In this document: positions 25,735 to 34,577 of the stretch, one piece after another | How the letters are laid out: each line of letters begins with the position of its first letter | Numbering within the stretch: the stretch's first letter is position 1 | Assembly: GCA_041940305.1 (NCBI GenBank) | Contig: JBGTSJ010000006.1 | Location: 186,001 to 250,000, forward strand | DNA length: 64,000 nucleotides | DNA from: JBGTSJ01 sp041940305 | GTDB lineage: Bacteria > Planctomycetota > Planctomycetia > Planctomycetales > Planctomycetaceae | Direction: 5' to 3' | Program-made: the position numbers and the translations under genes | Notes under the pieces: model-generated | Seen by the model: the letters and a program-made list of their open reading frames with translations, nothing else | What the model was told of the DNA's origin: nothing | Database searches by the model: none

Positions 25735-27555
25735 ATGAACACCATCCTTCACGGCGACTGCATTGCCGGCATGAACGCCCTTGATGCCGGCAGTGTCGAC
25801 CTCGTGTTTGCCGATCCGCCGTTCAACATCGGTTACAGCTACGACGTCTACAAGGACAGGCTCTCGCGGCAGAAGTATCTGGACTGGTCGCGGGAGTGGA
25901 TCTGCGCCGTGCACCGGGTGCTGGCGGACAACGGTGCGTTCTGGCTGGCGATCGGCGATGAATATGCGGCCGAGTTAAAGGTCGCTTCGCAGGACCTCGG
26001 ATTCCATTGCCGCAGCTGGGTCGTCTGGTACTACACCTTCGGCGTGAACTGCAAATTCAAGTTCACCCGCTCGCACGCGCACCTGTTTCATTTCGTCAAG
26101 GACCCCGACAACTTCGTGTTCCGCTCGGAGGACCCCGACAACCGCATCCCCTCCGCGCGGCAACTCGTTTACAACGACGGCCGGGCCAATCCCCGCGGCC
26201 GCCTCCCCGATGATACCTGGATTATCCCCCCCGCCGACGCCGTGGGCGCTCTCACAGTCGAGGACGACCTGCTGATCGAAGTCGATCCTCCGCACGACGA
26301 CGGCTCGACATGGACGCTCCGCCCGCAGGATTTGCAGGGTCGCTTCCGGCCGGATGAGGACACGTGGTACTTCCCGCGCGTGGCCGGCACGTTCAAGGAG
26401 CGGGCCGGCTTCCACGGCTGCCAGATGCCCGAACAGTTGCTGGGCCGGATCATCCGCAGCTGCACCGAGCCGGACGCCCTCGTCCTTGACCCGTTCTCCG
26501 GCAGCGGCACCACCACCGCCGTCGCCAGGAAGCTCGGCCGCCGCTACCTCGCGTTCGACCTGTCCGAGGATTACGTCCGCCAGGGCCTCCAGCGGCTGGA
26601 TTCGATTCGCGTCGGCGACCTCCTCGACGGCTCCGCCGAGCCTCTGGCCAGTGCGCCGACCACGACCGGAGGACGTGCGGCACAACGCGAAGTGAACCGG
26701 CGACCGGTTGCAGCCAACGCCGGCGCCGGCATCCGCTCGTCACACGACGGAGCGGCCGAGCGGCAATTGGAACTCACGCTGCAGGGCGTGATCGCCGCGT
26801 TCGCCGAAACACACGCCGCCTGTTCCGCCGACCGGGTGGTCATCGACCCCGAGCGCAATGCGCAGTTCATCGCCGCCTGCCGCAATCGCGGTCTCGCCGG
26901 CGACCCGCGGTCGTGGAACATGTTCCTGTTCCGGTTGCGGAAGGCAGGCCGGCTGGCGCAGTTCGCCACGGCCGAACGCACGGCGCTCTCGTGGGAGGAG
27001 TGCGACCCGTATCTGTTCGCCAGCGAGATCGCCTGGCGGATGCTCCTCGACGACGAGCGGGCCGTCAGTCTCGACGAGATCCTCTGCGACCCGTATCTCG
27101 CGGGAGAGTTCGACGCCATCGCCGGCCGTTTCGCCCCCGGCTTCCGCCCGCTCGACTACCGCCTCGCCGCCCTCAAGCTCCGCAAGCAGTCCAAGCAGGC
27201 CCGCGTCCGCGCCGCCTCGCTCTCCCCGCCGTCCCGACTCGGCAAACCAACACCGCTGGACGCCTTCGACCCGGCCCAGACCCCCCCGGGCTCCGGCGTG
27301 TATCTTATCGGGACTCCCAAGTCCGGGCGTCTGTACCTCGGTCAGACGATCGACCTCCACCGCCGACTCGCCCGGCAATTCGACGGCGACGGTCGCGAAC
27401 TGTGGAGAGAACACGCCGAACGGGCCGGCATCGCCCCGGACAAGCTCAGCGTGTGGGTCCGCCCCGTCACCGCCGCCGCCGGCGAGATGCTCGCGTGGCA
27501 GACCTGCCTCGTCCACCGCTTCAAGCCGCTCCTCAATCTCTCGCTCGGTCAGTAA
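25735..27555 (+). CDS. DNA methyltransferase fused to a C-terminal GIY-YIG endonuclease domain
   Basis: A 606-residue protein. Residues 1-290 are a DNA amino-methyltransferase: DPPFNIGYSY (catalytic DPPY-type motif IV, residues 27-36) comes before DPFSGSGTTTAVARK (SAM-binding motif I, about residue 252), the order of beta-class N6-adenine or N4-cytosine enzymes. A linker and a middle domain follow (about 350-480, WNMFLFRLRKAGRLAQF, WEECDPYLFASEIAWRML). The last 90 residues match GIY-YIG nucleases: GVYLI (GIY), LYLGQT (YIG), DLHRRLARQF (catalytic Arg), GEMLAWQ (catalytic Glu), and HRFKPLLNL (terminal Asn). All expected catalytic residues are present. This could be a one-protein restriction-modification enzyme; the recognition site is unknown and activity is inference. 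Start ATG 25735. Confidence 0.85.
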   Translation: MNTILHGDCIAGMNALDAGSVDLVFADPPFNIGYSYDVYKDRLSRQKYLDWSREWICAVHRVLADNGAFWLAIGDEYAAELKVASQDLGFHCRSWVVWYYTFGVNCKFKFTRSHAHLFHFVKDPDNFVFRSEDPDNRIPSARQLVYNDGRANPRGRLPDDTWIIPPADAVGALTVEDDLLIEVDPPHDDGSTWTLRPQDLQGRFRPDEDTWYFPRVAGTFKERAGFHGCQMPEQLLGRIIRSCTEPDALVLDPFSGSGTTTAVARKLGRRYLAFDLSEDYVRQGLQRLDSIRVGDLLDGSAEPLASAPTTTGGRAAQREVNRRPVAANAGAGIRSSHDGAAERQLELTLQGVIAAFAETHAACSADRVVIDPERNAQFIAACRNRGLAGDPRSWNMFLFRLRKAGRLAQFATAERTALSWEECDPYLFASEIAWRMLLDDERAVSLDEILCDPYLAGEFDAIAGRFAPGFRPLDYRLAALKLRKQSKQARVRAASLSPPSRLGKPTPLDAFDPAQTPPGSGVYLIGTPKSGRLYLGQTIDLHRRLARQFDGDGRELWREHAERAGIAPDKLSVWVRPVTAAAGEMLAWQTCLVHRFKPLLNLSLGQ

Positions 27556-27669
27556 GCTGGCGAACGGTTTTGTTGCACTGGCCGACAAGCCCCTGCCGTC
27601 CGGGCCTGATGGGCCGCATCGCTCGTTCGATGCGCATCAGGCCGCTGTGCATCCCGTCCAGCAGACTTC

Positions 27670-28596
27670 ATGACCACACTCCGCGCATACCTGCAGCTCT
27701 GCCGCTTCCCGGCCGTCTTCACGGCGATGGCCGACATCCTGCTCGGCTACATGCTGGTCCGCGCCGCCTTCAAGTTCACTCCCGACGTTCCGCTGCTCCT
27801 CGCCGCCTCGTCGTGTCTCTACCTGGCGGGCATGGTCTTCAATGATGTCTTCGACCGCCGCGTCGATGCCCAGGAGCGCCCGCAACGGCCCATTCCCTCC
27901 GGCCGCGTGTCGCTCCGTGGCGCGGTGACATTTGGTGCGATACTGGTCGGCGCCGGACTCATCTGCGCCGCTCTCGCCGGGATCAACAGCCTGATCGTCG
28001 CCGCCGTCCTCACAGCCTGGATCTTCCTGTACGACGCACTCCTCAAGTCCACGCTGCTCGGCCCGGTGGCGATGGGCGCCTGCCGCTGTCTCAATGTCGT
28101 ACTGGGCGCCAGCAGTGCCGGGTTTCGCTGGACCGCCCCGTGGGGTCTGCCCCACATCTGGATCGCCGTCGCGCTGGGCGTTTACATCGCCGGCGTCACC
28201 TGGTTCGCGCGGCAGGAAGCCGGCCGCAGCAGCCGCCTCTCCCTCACCTGGGGCGTCCTCGTCCTCAACGCCGGTCTCGCCGGCCTGCTCATCCTGTGGT
28301 ACGGCCCCTGGTCCCGCTACCTCGCGTGGAATCCCGCCCCCTCGGCAGAGTTCACGAGTCTGGCTCTGCTCGGCGCTGTCGCCGTCATGATCAATCGCCG
28401 TGCCCTCGGCTCGGTCATCAATCCGGCCCCCGAGAGCGTCCAGGCCTCCGTCAAGGTGATGCTGCTCTCGCTCATCACGCTCGACGCCACGATCATCTAC
28501 GCGAAGCTGGGGACGGACGGGGTCCCCATCGCCGCCGCCACCGTCCTGCTGCTTGTGCCGAGCATGCTGATCGGCCGATGGCTTTACGTCACATAA
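27670..28596 (+). CDS. UbiA-family prenyltransferase (EboC-like)
   Basis: A 308-residue integral membrane protein with about eight hydrophobic segments. UbiA enzymes transfer a prenyl chain from a diphosphate to an acceptor. The first Asp-rich motif is NDVFDRRVDAQERPQRPIPS at about residue 57, and the second is the weaker YDALLKSTLLGPVAMGACRC near 120. The ERPxRPIPSG and GPxxMGxCRxLN patterns resemble EboC-type members, which act on an unknown lipid, but the other ebo genes are not here. Start ATG 27670, 114 bases after the methyltransferase stop. Confidence 0.88.
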   Translation: MTTLRAYLQLCRFPAVFTAMADILLGYMLVRAAFKFTPDVPLLLAASSCLYLAGMVFNDVFDRRVDAQERPQRPIPSGRVSLRGAVTFGAILVGAGLICAALAGINSLIVAAVLTAWIFLYDALLKSTLLGPVAMGACRCLNVVLGASSAGFRWTAPWGLPHIWIAVALGVYIAGVTWFARQEAGRSSRLSLTWGVLVLNAGLAGLLILWYGPWSRYLAWNPAPSAEFTSLALLGAVAVMINRRALGSVINPAPESVQASVKVMLLSLITLDATIIYAKLGTDGVPIAAATVLLLVPSMLIGRWLYVT

Positions 28597-28691
28597 AGTT
28601 GCGTCGAGAGAGCCCTCCGCGGAATTCGGCTTGCTGCAAATCCCGGTTCCTGCCACGATTCCGCGCCACTCCGTCTCCCTCTCCACGTCGC

Positions 28692-29264
28692 ATGTCCGGT
28701 CGTCTTGCCTGCCTGCTCGGCGCCTGTCTGGCCGTTCTCGGCTGCCAGTCTCCGCTCACGGTGCAGAATTCGGCGATGCCCGTCTCCAACCCGCTGCCGG
28801 TGCGCGCGGGGAGCGACGACGTGCTCTGGGAGCGCACGGTCGACGTGCTGCACGATTTCCAGTTCCAGCTCGTCCGCGAAGACCGACTCGCGCGGGTGAT
28901 CGAAACGGAATACAAAGTCGGCTCCGGCTGCCTCGAGCCCTGGCATCACGACTCCGTCGGCCCCTGGAACCGCCTGGAAAGCACGCTGCAGTCCATCCGC
29001 CGCAAGGTGCGCGTCACTCTCATGCCCAGCGACGGAGCCGGCGGCTACATGGTCTCGGTCGAGGCGTTCAAGGAGCGCGAAGACCTGCCCGGCATCGCGG
29101 GCAACTCCCCCGGCGCCGCGACATTCCAGGAGAGCACCCCACTGGAGCGCGACCTCAATCCGGTCGTCGGGCAGAGCAAGCCCTCGCGCTGGATCCCCAG
29201 CGGCCGCGACCTCGACTTGGAGCAGGCGATCCTCGCCAGCCTCCGCTCGACCTACGCCGGCTGA
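28692..29264 (+). CDS. Lipoprotein of unknown function
   Basis: A 190-residue protein with a lipoprotein signal: MSGRLACLLGACLAVLGC, giving lipidation at Cys18. The rest has a helical-beta pattern (WERTVDVLHDFQFQLVREDR, VIETEYKVGSG, RRKVRVTLMPSDGAGGYMVSV), reminiscent of a small domain that packs against a membrane partner, and it keeps the conserved-looking W(H/N)xDSVGPWNRLESTLQSIRR stretch. No named family recognised. Start ATG 28692; the much longer in-frame extension upstream overlaps the prenyltransferase gene and is a shadow. Confidence 0.8.
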   Translation: MSGRLACLLGACLAVLGCQSPLTVQNSAMPVSNPLPVRAGSDDVLWERTVDVLHDFQFQLVREDRLARVIETEYKVGSGCLEPWHHDSVGPWNRLESTLQSIRRKVRVTLMPSDGAGGYMVSVEAFKEREDLPGIAGNSPGAATFQESTPLERDLNPVVGQSKPSRWIPSGRDLDLEQAILASLRSTYAG

Positions 29265-29356
29265 ATTCGGGCTTCTTTTCGCCCCCCCTCTCGCCAGATC
29301 GCAAACGCTGCCACTAAGATCGCAGTCGGCAGCGACATCAACCGACTGGCAGCAGC

Positions 29357-30214
29357 ATGATTCCGCTTCGCGATAACATTCCGTCTCGCACCCGGCCCTT
29401 CGTGAACTACACGATGATCGGCCTGTGCACGGCGGTGTTCCTGATCCAGCTCACGGAGTCGCCCGAGAAAGCGACACTGGTCGAGCGGTTCGGCATGATC
29501 CCCGCTCGCGTCATCCATCCCGATCGGCCGATCGAAATCCCCGTCGCCGAGCGGCACACGGGAGAGTACGAACTGCATCGCCTGCCGGACGGCAGCATCA
29601 TGCAGGTGCCGGTCGTCGAGACGATCTTCCGCGAAGCCGCGCCGTCGCCGATCCCGCCCGTGCTCACCCTGCTCACGTGCATCTTCCTGCACGGCGGATG
29701 GATGCACTTCCTGGGCAACATGTGGTTCCTGTGGATATTCGGCGACAACGTGGAAGACCGCTTCGGCCACTGGGGCTATCTGGCGTTCTATCTCCTCACC
29801 GGAGTGGCAGCGAGCCTCACCCATCTGGTGACGGAACTGAACTCGTCGATCCCGACGATCGGCGCCAGCGGCGCCATCGCGGGAGTGATGGGGGCGTATC
29901 TCGTCTCGTATCCCCACGCGCGAGTGCTGGCGCTGGTGCCGGTGTTCTACATCTTCTTCACAAGGGAGCTGCCGGCCCCGGTGTTCCTCGGGATCTGGTT
30001 CGTGATCCAGTTCTTCCAGGGGGTCTCGACAATCACGGCGGTCGAGACGGAAGGCGTCGCGTGGTGGGCTCACATCGGAGGCTTCGCCGCCGGCGCCGCG
30101 GCCACGTGGATCCTCGACAAGGTGCACTTCCTCCGCAGCCGCAATTCGGCCGTGCGGCCCTACGCGCCCCACGCCGGCGGCTACCGGTTTCGACCGAGGC
30201 AGCACTGGGAATAG
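29357..30214 (+). CDS. Rhomboid-family intramembrane serine protease
   Basis: A 285-residue membrane protein that cleaves transmembrane helices of other proteins. The catalytic serine is in GASGAIAGVMGAYL (about residue 173) and the catalytic histidine in WWAHIGGFAAGAAATW (about residue 236); the supporting HGGWMHFLGNMWFLWIFGDN motif is complete. An insert of about 65 residues lies between TM1 and TM2 (residues 35-95), typical of many bacterial rhomboids. Start ATG 29357. It is downstream of the lipoprotein gene on the same strand. Confidence 0.94.
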   Translation: MIPLRDNIPSRTRPFVNYTMIGLCTAVFLIQLTESPEKATLVERFGMIPARVIHPDRPIEIPVAERHTGEYELHRLPDGSIMQVPVVETIFREAAPSPIPPVLTLLTCIFLHGGWMHFLGNMWFLWIFGDNVEDRFGHWGYLAFYLLTGVAASLTHLVTELNSSIPTIGASGAIAGVMGAYLVSYPHARVLALVPVFYIFFTRELPAPVFLGIWFVIQFFQGVSTITAVETEGVAWWAHIGGFAAGAAATWILDKVHFLRSRNSAVRPYAPHAGGYRFRPRQHWE

Positions 30215-30286
30215 TCCGCCGCCCCGAGCCCGAGTGCCGGAAGCGGGTGCGCGACGCTGTTTGCAATTGATGGGCTGCGACCGGGA

Positions 30287-30400
30287 TTCTGTATTCGGCC
30301 CGGCGTTGACGCCGGGTTCGCTGACCCGATCCTGGAACGTTGAACCCGGTTCACCGGGTTTCTCGGAGTGCTGGCTTCAGCCGTGCACATATCGCGACGG
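30287..30400. repeat. Partial copy of the ~170-bp palindromic repeat (copy 1)
   Basis: Left end CTGTATTCGGCCCGGCGTTG followed by ACGCCGGG, then the central stem GAACCCGGTTCACCGGGTTTC at about 30341-30361. A right end with ATACAA is not recognisable, so the copy is degraded. Lies between the rhomboid gene and the next secreted-protein gene. Confidence 0.55.
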
Positions 30401-30500
30401 GAATCCGTATCGCCCCGCTTGAGGGTGCTGCGTAGAATCCGTCCCCTGTCCCGTGGCCGATGCTCCAATTCCCCAGTCGCAGCGGGAGACGACGCACCTC

Positions 30501-31343
30501 ATGCCTCGACCCCTCTGGATCACGACCGTCGCGCTGGTCCTCATGGCCGGCCTTCCCGTGCGGGGTGAGGAGACCGGGCCATTGCTCGCTCCGCCGCCCG
30601 ATGAGGAGAGCGATCGCGAGCCCCCCGTCAGCGGTGATGCAGAACACCTCGTCTCTCCGGCGCCGTCCGGCGGCTGGGCGAACTTCCTCCGCGAACTCTC
30701 GCAGCAGGTCATCCCCGACGAATACGAAGTCCGCGAGAACTGGGGGAACCGGACGGAAGTCTTTTCCGGATTCAACGTGCGGGGAGGAGACCTCGTCCCG
30801 CGGATCTCCAAGCGGACCAAACGCGTGAAGCACGGAGTCTGGCGGCGATTCCGGGTGAGGCTGATTAATCCGGAGGACCGGCTGACGTTCGAAGTCCGCA
30901 ACCTCCGCATCGACGCCGGCGGCAGCCCGGCCTGCGACGTGTTCCTCTCCGCGCGCCTCCGCTGCACCGCGAATGCCGAGTGCTGGAACCTCGGCGTGAA
31001 GACCGGCAGCGCGACGGTGCAGTCGGATATCACGCTCAAGGCGGTCGCTGAATTCCGCATCGTCGGCCGGCAGGCGGACCCGGACGATGACAGCTTCTTC
31101 ACGGAAATCATCTACACGCCGGACGTCGCGGACGTCCGGCTGCGGCTCACGGACCTCGATCTGCGGCGGATCGGCAAGGTCGACGGCGACGTGGCGGAAG
31201 CACTGGGCGATGCGTCGCAGAAGGTCGTGCAGCGCCTCGTCGAGGACCAGGAGCCCCACGTGCGCAAGCAGATTCGCGAGGAACTGCAGGACGCCGATGC
31301 GGAGGTGCGGATGCTGTTGCCGCGGGCCATGCTGCGGCAATGA
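30501..31343 (+). CDS. Secreted protein of unknown function
   Basis: A 280-residue protein with a signal peptide (MPRPLWITTVALVLMAGLPV). The mature part begins with an acidic, Pro-rich stretch and then a beta-rich region (FEVRNLRIDAGGSPACDVFL, KTGSATVQSDITLKAVAEFRIV, DVADVRLRLTDLDLRRIG) followed by helices with QKVVQRLVEDQEPHVRKQIREEL. The repeated Thr/Val-containing strands resemble lipid- or LPS-binding barrel proteins (DUF748/AsmA-like), but I cannot confirm it. Start ATG 30501. No clear regulatory partner. Confidence 0.72.
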   Translation: MPRPLWITTVALVLMAGLPVRGEETGPLLAPPPDEESDREPPVSGDAEHLVSPAPSGGWANFLRELSQQVIPDEYEVRENWGNRTEVFSGFNVRGGDLVPRISKRTKRVKHGVWRRFRVRLINPEDRLTFEVRNLRIDAGGSPACDVFLSARLRCTANAECWNLGVKTGSATVQSDITLKAVAEFRIVGRQADPDDDSFFTEIIYTPDVADVRLRLTDLDLRRIGKVDGDVAEALGDASQKVVQRLVEDQEPHVRKQIREELQDADAEVRMLLPRAMLRQ

Positions 31344-31392
31344 AGCTGCGAGTGCTGAACCCGACCGCTTCGGGCGTATCGGCTCGTTGGTG

Positions 31393-31466
31393 CTCCCCCC
31401 TCTCCCCGCGATGGCGTACTCCACTTCCCCGCGATTGATGCGGGGAGAGGGGTCGGGGGTGAGGGG
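31393..31466. repeat. C/G-rich hairpin element
   Basis: CTCCCCCCTCTCCCCGC at 31393-31409 is inverted as GCGGGGAGAGGGGTCGGGGG at 31440-31459. This CCCTCTCCCCGC...GCGGGGAGAGGG pattern is often seen as a dispersed intergenic element in high-GC bacteria. It lies between the gene ending at 31343 and hemW. Confidence 0.6.
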
Positions 31467-31590
31467 CACAGCTGAGCGCCGAACGCCTCGCGAGCATTCG
31501 CACCTCCACCATTCAGCGGATGCACCCGACCGCTTCTCCACCAAGGCGCCCGGGTGCCCGCGACGCCTCCGAACCCCCTATGATGGGAGC

Positions 31591-32727
31591 ATGCTGACTC
31601 CGTTCCCACCGCCGCGCGCCGCGTATGTGCATGTGCCGTTCTGCGCGCACCGGTGCGGCTACTGCGACTTCACATTGGTAGCGGGAAAGGACCAGCTCAT
31701 CGAGCCGTATCTGCAGGCGCTCTCGATCGAACTCTCTGCAATCAACGCGCGGCCGGAGATCGATACGCTGTTTTTCGGCGGAGGCACGCCGACGCATCTG
31801 CCGGCCGAACAACTCGACCGGCTGCTGCGGCTGCTGCGGGATTCATTCCAGCTCCCAAACGGATGCGAATTCAGCGTCGAGGCGAATCCCTTCGGATTGA
31901 CGGCGGACAAGGTCGCGGTCCTGGTTGAACACGGCGTCAATCGGGTGAGCCTGGGAGTGCAGTCGTTCTCCGCCACGATTCTGGAGACCCTCGAACGGGA
32001 CCATCGTGAGGCCGAAATTCGGACCGCTGTCGAGCGCCTGCGCCCGGAGATCCCGAACCTCAGCCTCGACCTGATCTTCGGCGTGCCGGGCCAGTCGCCG
32101 GGCGACTGGCGTCACTCGCTGTTCAGCGCCATCGATCTCGGCCCCGCTCACGTCTCGACGTATGGTCTCACGTTCGAAAAGGGGACCGCCTTCTGGTCAC
32201 GCCGGTCCCGAGGCCGATTGACGCCCGTCGAAGACGAACTCCAGCGAGAGATGTATGAACTGGCGATGGACGCCCTGCCCGCGCACGGATTCGCACAGTA
32301 CGAGCTGTCGAACTTCGCCCGGCCCGGATTCACCTGTCGGCACAACGAGACGTACTGGCTGGGGCTCCCGTACTACGGCTTCGGCCCCGGCGCCGCGTCG
32401 TATCTGCAGGGAGTGAGGCGAACCAATCATCGCAGCGTGACGGAGTGGATCCGCCGCGTTCTCGACGGCCGGTCGGGAGTCCAGGAAGAAGAACAACTCT
32501 CCGGCGAAGACCGGGCGCGGGAGGCGCTGTGGCTGGGCCTGCGGCGCGCCGCGGGCATCGAACGCGCAGTGTTCGCCCGCCGCTACGGGCAGTCCCTCGA
32601 CGAACTCGCGGGAGACGCCATCCGTGAGCAATGCCGGCAGGGACTGCTGATCGACGACGGCGACTCAATCCGCCTGTCACGCGAGGGCCGCATCATGGCC
32701 GACAGCGTGGCGGAGGCGCTGTTGTAG
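31591..32727 (+). CDS. hemW: Radical SAM heme chaperone HemW
   Basis: HemW-type protein related to oxygen-independent coproporphyrinogen III oxidase; it binds heme and delivers it to target proteins. The 378-residue protein has the radical SAM cluster motif CAHRCGYCDF at about residues 18-27 (CxxxCxxC), then FFGGGTPTHLPAEQL, SVEANPFGLTADKV, GVNRVSLGVQSFSATIL and LSLDLIFGVPGQSPGDWRHSL. The HemN-specific N-terminal extension is absent, favouring HemW. Start ATG 31591; the in-frame extension upstream overlaps the previous gene and is not protein-like. Confidence 0.9.
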   Translation: MLTPFPPPRAAYVHVPFCAHRCGYCDFTLVAGKDQLIEPYLQALSIELSAINARPEIDTLFFGGGTPTHLPAEQLDRLLRLLRDSFQLPNGCEFSVEANPFGLTADKVAVLVEHGVNRVSLGVQSFSATILETLERDHREAEIRTAVERLRPEIPNLSLDLIFGVPGQSPGDWRHSLFSAIDLGPAHVSTYGLTFEKGTAFWSRRSRGRLTPVEDELQREMYELAMDALPAHGFAQYELSNFARPGFTCRHNETYWLGLPYYGFGPGAASYLQGVRRTNHRSVTEWIRRVLDGRSGVQEEEQLSGEDRAREALWLGLRRAAGIERAVFARRYGQSLDELAGDAIREQCRQGLLIDDGDSIRLSREGRIMADSVAEALL

Positions 32728-32780
32728 GCGATCGCCAACTTGAACCGCACACTGAAGCCGATCGATTAAGGCGGCGCCGC

Positions 32781-32912
32781 TTGTATTCGGCCCGGCATTT
32801 ATGCCGGGTAAAGATGCCTCCGACGCCCATGAGCCCGGTTCACCGGGCTTCTCGCTGCCGAGTTGAGGCATGCAGCGAGGAGCCTCATGAACGACGCGCG
32901 GCCGGCTACCGT
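32781..32912. repeat. Partial copy of the ~170-bp palindromic repeat (copy 2)
   Basis: Left end TTGTATTCGGCCCGGCATTT plus ATGCCGGGT at 32781-32809; central stem AGCCCGGTTCACCGGGCT at 32832-32849; CTCGCTGC (32851-32858) inverted as GCAGCGAG (32872-32879). The right ATACAA end is missing. Between hemW and a convergent gene. Confidence 0.7.
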
Positions 32913-32927
32913 GCCTATCAAGGGCAG

Positions 32928-34124
32928 CTAATTGCCCGTCGATTCGTCCTCAGGTTCGTCCGGCATCTCCTCCGGAGCGTCCGCAGCGGGCTCCTCCGGC
33001 TCCATCATCGAGTCAGCCTGATCGCCCTCGTCGGCCGACGTCTGTGCGTCGGGCTCTGTCGGTTCGGTTTCAGCCTCGTCCGTCTGAACGGGGGCCGGAG
33101 GATCAGCGACGGCGACCTCGAACCGGTACTCGCCCGGAAACACCGAGTCGCGCTCCTCGAACGGTCGCTCCGTCACGATGAATGTCGTCGTCCCGCGCGG
33201 GACGGCAAAATACAGTCGTCCGGCATCGTCTTCATGGACGCACGGATAATAAGTCGTCCCGACCAGCCCGGCGGAATGGTATCCCAGTCCTCCCAGCAGG
33301 CTGTTCAGCCCGAGCGCGTCCCTATACTCCGCCGCATTCCCGATCACCATCCCGCTCGATGCGGCGTTCTGATAGTCCGTCATGAAGCCTTTCGCTGCTG
33401 TTTGCAGTTCGGCCTGCAACGGCTCATTCAACCTGGCGGCATTCTTCGTGTAGAACCCGGCGACGGCTGGATGCTGCCGCACGGGGACGCGGACGATATC
33501 CGACTCCGGCCCCGGTGATACCCAGACCTCGACGCCATACGGCCCGCCCCGAAACTCGACTCGCAGCACTTCGCTCGAAACGACAGCCGGATTGATGCGC
33601 AGCCCGGCGACGACATCGAGGTACTCCTGCCTCGGCACACCGCCGGCGCCGGGAGGAATCCGGCCGATCAGCACCTCGCCCGGCGGCAGCCGCTCCCCCG
33701 TCAGCGGTCCCGTCATCGTCTCGCGCTGGAACCACCAGTATCCCCCCGCCGCGGCTGCAAGCAGCCCGGCGAACAGCAGCGGGATCATCAGGCTGGCCCA
33801 GGCTCCTTTCCGCCGCTGCTTGACCTGCCGCGCGTACGACGTCTGGACCGCGGGCGCGTCGATTGCGAATTCCGGTATCCCACCCGAATCGGGTGTGTCC
33901 GCCGGCTGTGGAGGATTCAACGCCGGCCCGGAGTCATCGATGACCGGCGCAGGTGCGGAATCCGGCGCCGGCGTTCCCGCGGAGGGAGCGGAGGCCTGCG
34001 GTCGCTGCGGTATCGGGACGCGAAGTTTCGTGCCGCACTTCGGACAGCTGCCGATCTTGCCGGCTGCCGCATCCCCCACCTTGATCGAAGCCGTGCAGTA
34101 GGGACAGTTAAACTGAATCGCCAT
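32928..34124 (-). CDS. Zinc-ribbon membrane protein with acidic tail
   Basis: A 398-residue protein. The N terminus is a CPYC...CPKC zinc ribbon (MAIQFNCPYCTASIKVGDAA, GKIGSCPKCGTKL), followed by a Pro/Ala-rich spacer, a basic patch KQRRKG and one membrane segment (ASLMIPLLFAGLLAAAAGGYWW, about residues 107-130). About 210 residues lie outside with no recognised domain, and the last 65 are Glu/Asp-rich. Planctomycete proteins of this layout are common but uncharacterised. Start ATG 34124. The start and the divergent gene at 34337 are separated by 212 bases. Confidence 0.75.
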   Translation of the reverse strand: MAIQFNCPYCTASIKVGDAAAGKIGSCPKCGTKLRVPIPQRPQASAPSAGTPAPDSAPAPVIDDSGPALNPPQPADTPDSGGIPEFAIDAPAVQTSYARQVKQRRKGAWASLMIPLLFAGLLAAAAGGYWWFQRETMTGPLTGERLPPGEVLIGRIPPGAGGVPRQEYLDVVAGLRINPAVVSSEVLRVEFRGGPYGVEVWVSPGPESDIVRVPVRQHPAVAGFYTKNAARLNEPLQAELQTAAKGFMTDYQNAASSGMVIGNAAEYRDALGLNSLLGGLGYHSAGLVGTTYYPCVHEDDAGRLYFAVPRGTTTFIVTERPFEERDSVFPGEYRFEVAVADPPAPVQTDEAETEPTEPDAQTSADEGDQADSMMEPEEPAADAPEEMPDEPEDESTGN

Positions 34125-34336
34125 CGCGCCCGCCGTTGCTGTCGAGTCCACTTCAGAAGTCAAAAGTTTAGTGCGGAGTGCCGAAGCCGGTCGAGGTTTG
34201 CGGTCTGGACGCACACAGATTCCGGATGACTTTGCCGAACGCGATCGGTTCACTTTGCGAATCAAAATGGCGATTCGGTAGAATCCGGGCGCGTGCCGGA
34301 TGCAATTCTCCGGCGCAGCGTCCAGGGAGCATTGTC

Positions 34337-34573
34337 ATGCCGAGCACAATTCCCGCTGAGATCGAACTGATCGGAACGACGGCCGGCAACGTCTGGCAGG
34401 TCCTCAATGCGAACGGACCGGTCACCGTGGCCCGACTGGTGAAGGAAACCGGGGCGCCGCGGGACGTGGTCATGCAGGGGATCGGCTGGCTCGCCCGCGA
34501 GGGGAAGGTCGCCTACTTCGACGGCAGCCGGACGAAACGCGTCGGGCTGGTCTCGCACAACGGCCAAGGCTGA
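34337..34573 (+). CDS. Small winged-helix protein
   Basis: A 78-residue protein with a single winged helix-turn-helix: GNVWQVLNANGPVTVARLVK (helix 1-2), GAPRDVVMQGIGWLAREGKV (recognition helix and wing), AYFDGSRTKRVGLV. This matches the DUF2582-type winged-helix family. Start ATG 34337 with AGGGAG eight bases upstream. It may be a DNA-binding regulator, though no target is evident. Confidence 0.78.
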   Translation: MPSTIPAEIELIGTTAGNVWQVLNANGPVTVARLVKETGAPRDVVMQGIGWLAREGKVAYFDGSRTKRVGLVSHNGQG

Positions 34574-34577
34574 TCCG

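Noticed and set aside
28140..28691. Long N-terminal extension of the lipoprotein gene
   Set aside because: Overlaps the prenyltransferase gene in another frame; lipobox sits properly after the ATG at 28692.
31087..31590. N-terminal extension of HemW
   Set aside because: Ser/Arg/Cys-rich shadow of the preceding secreted-protein gene; the family starts just before the CxxxCxxC motif.
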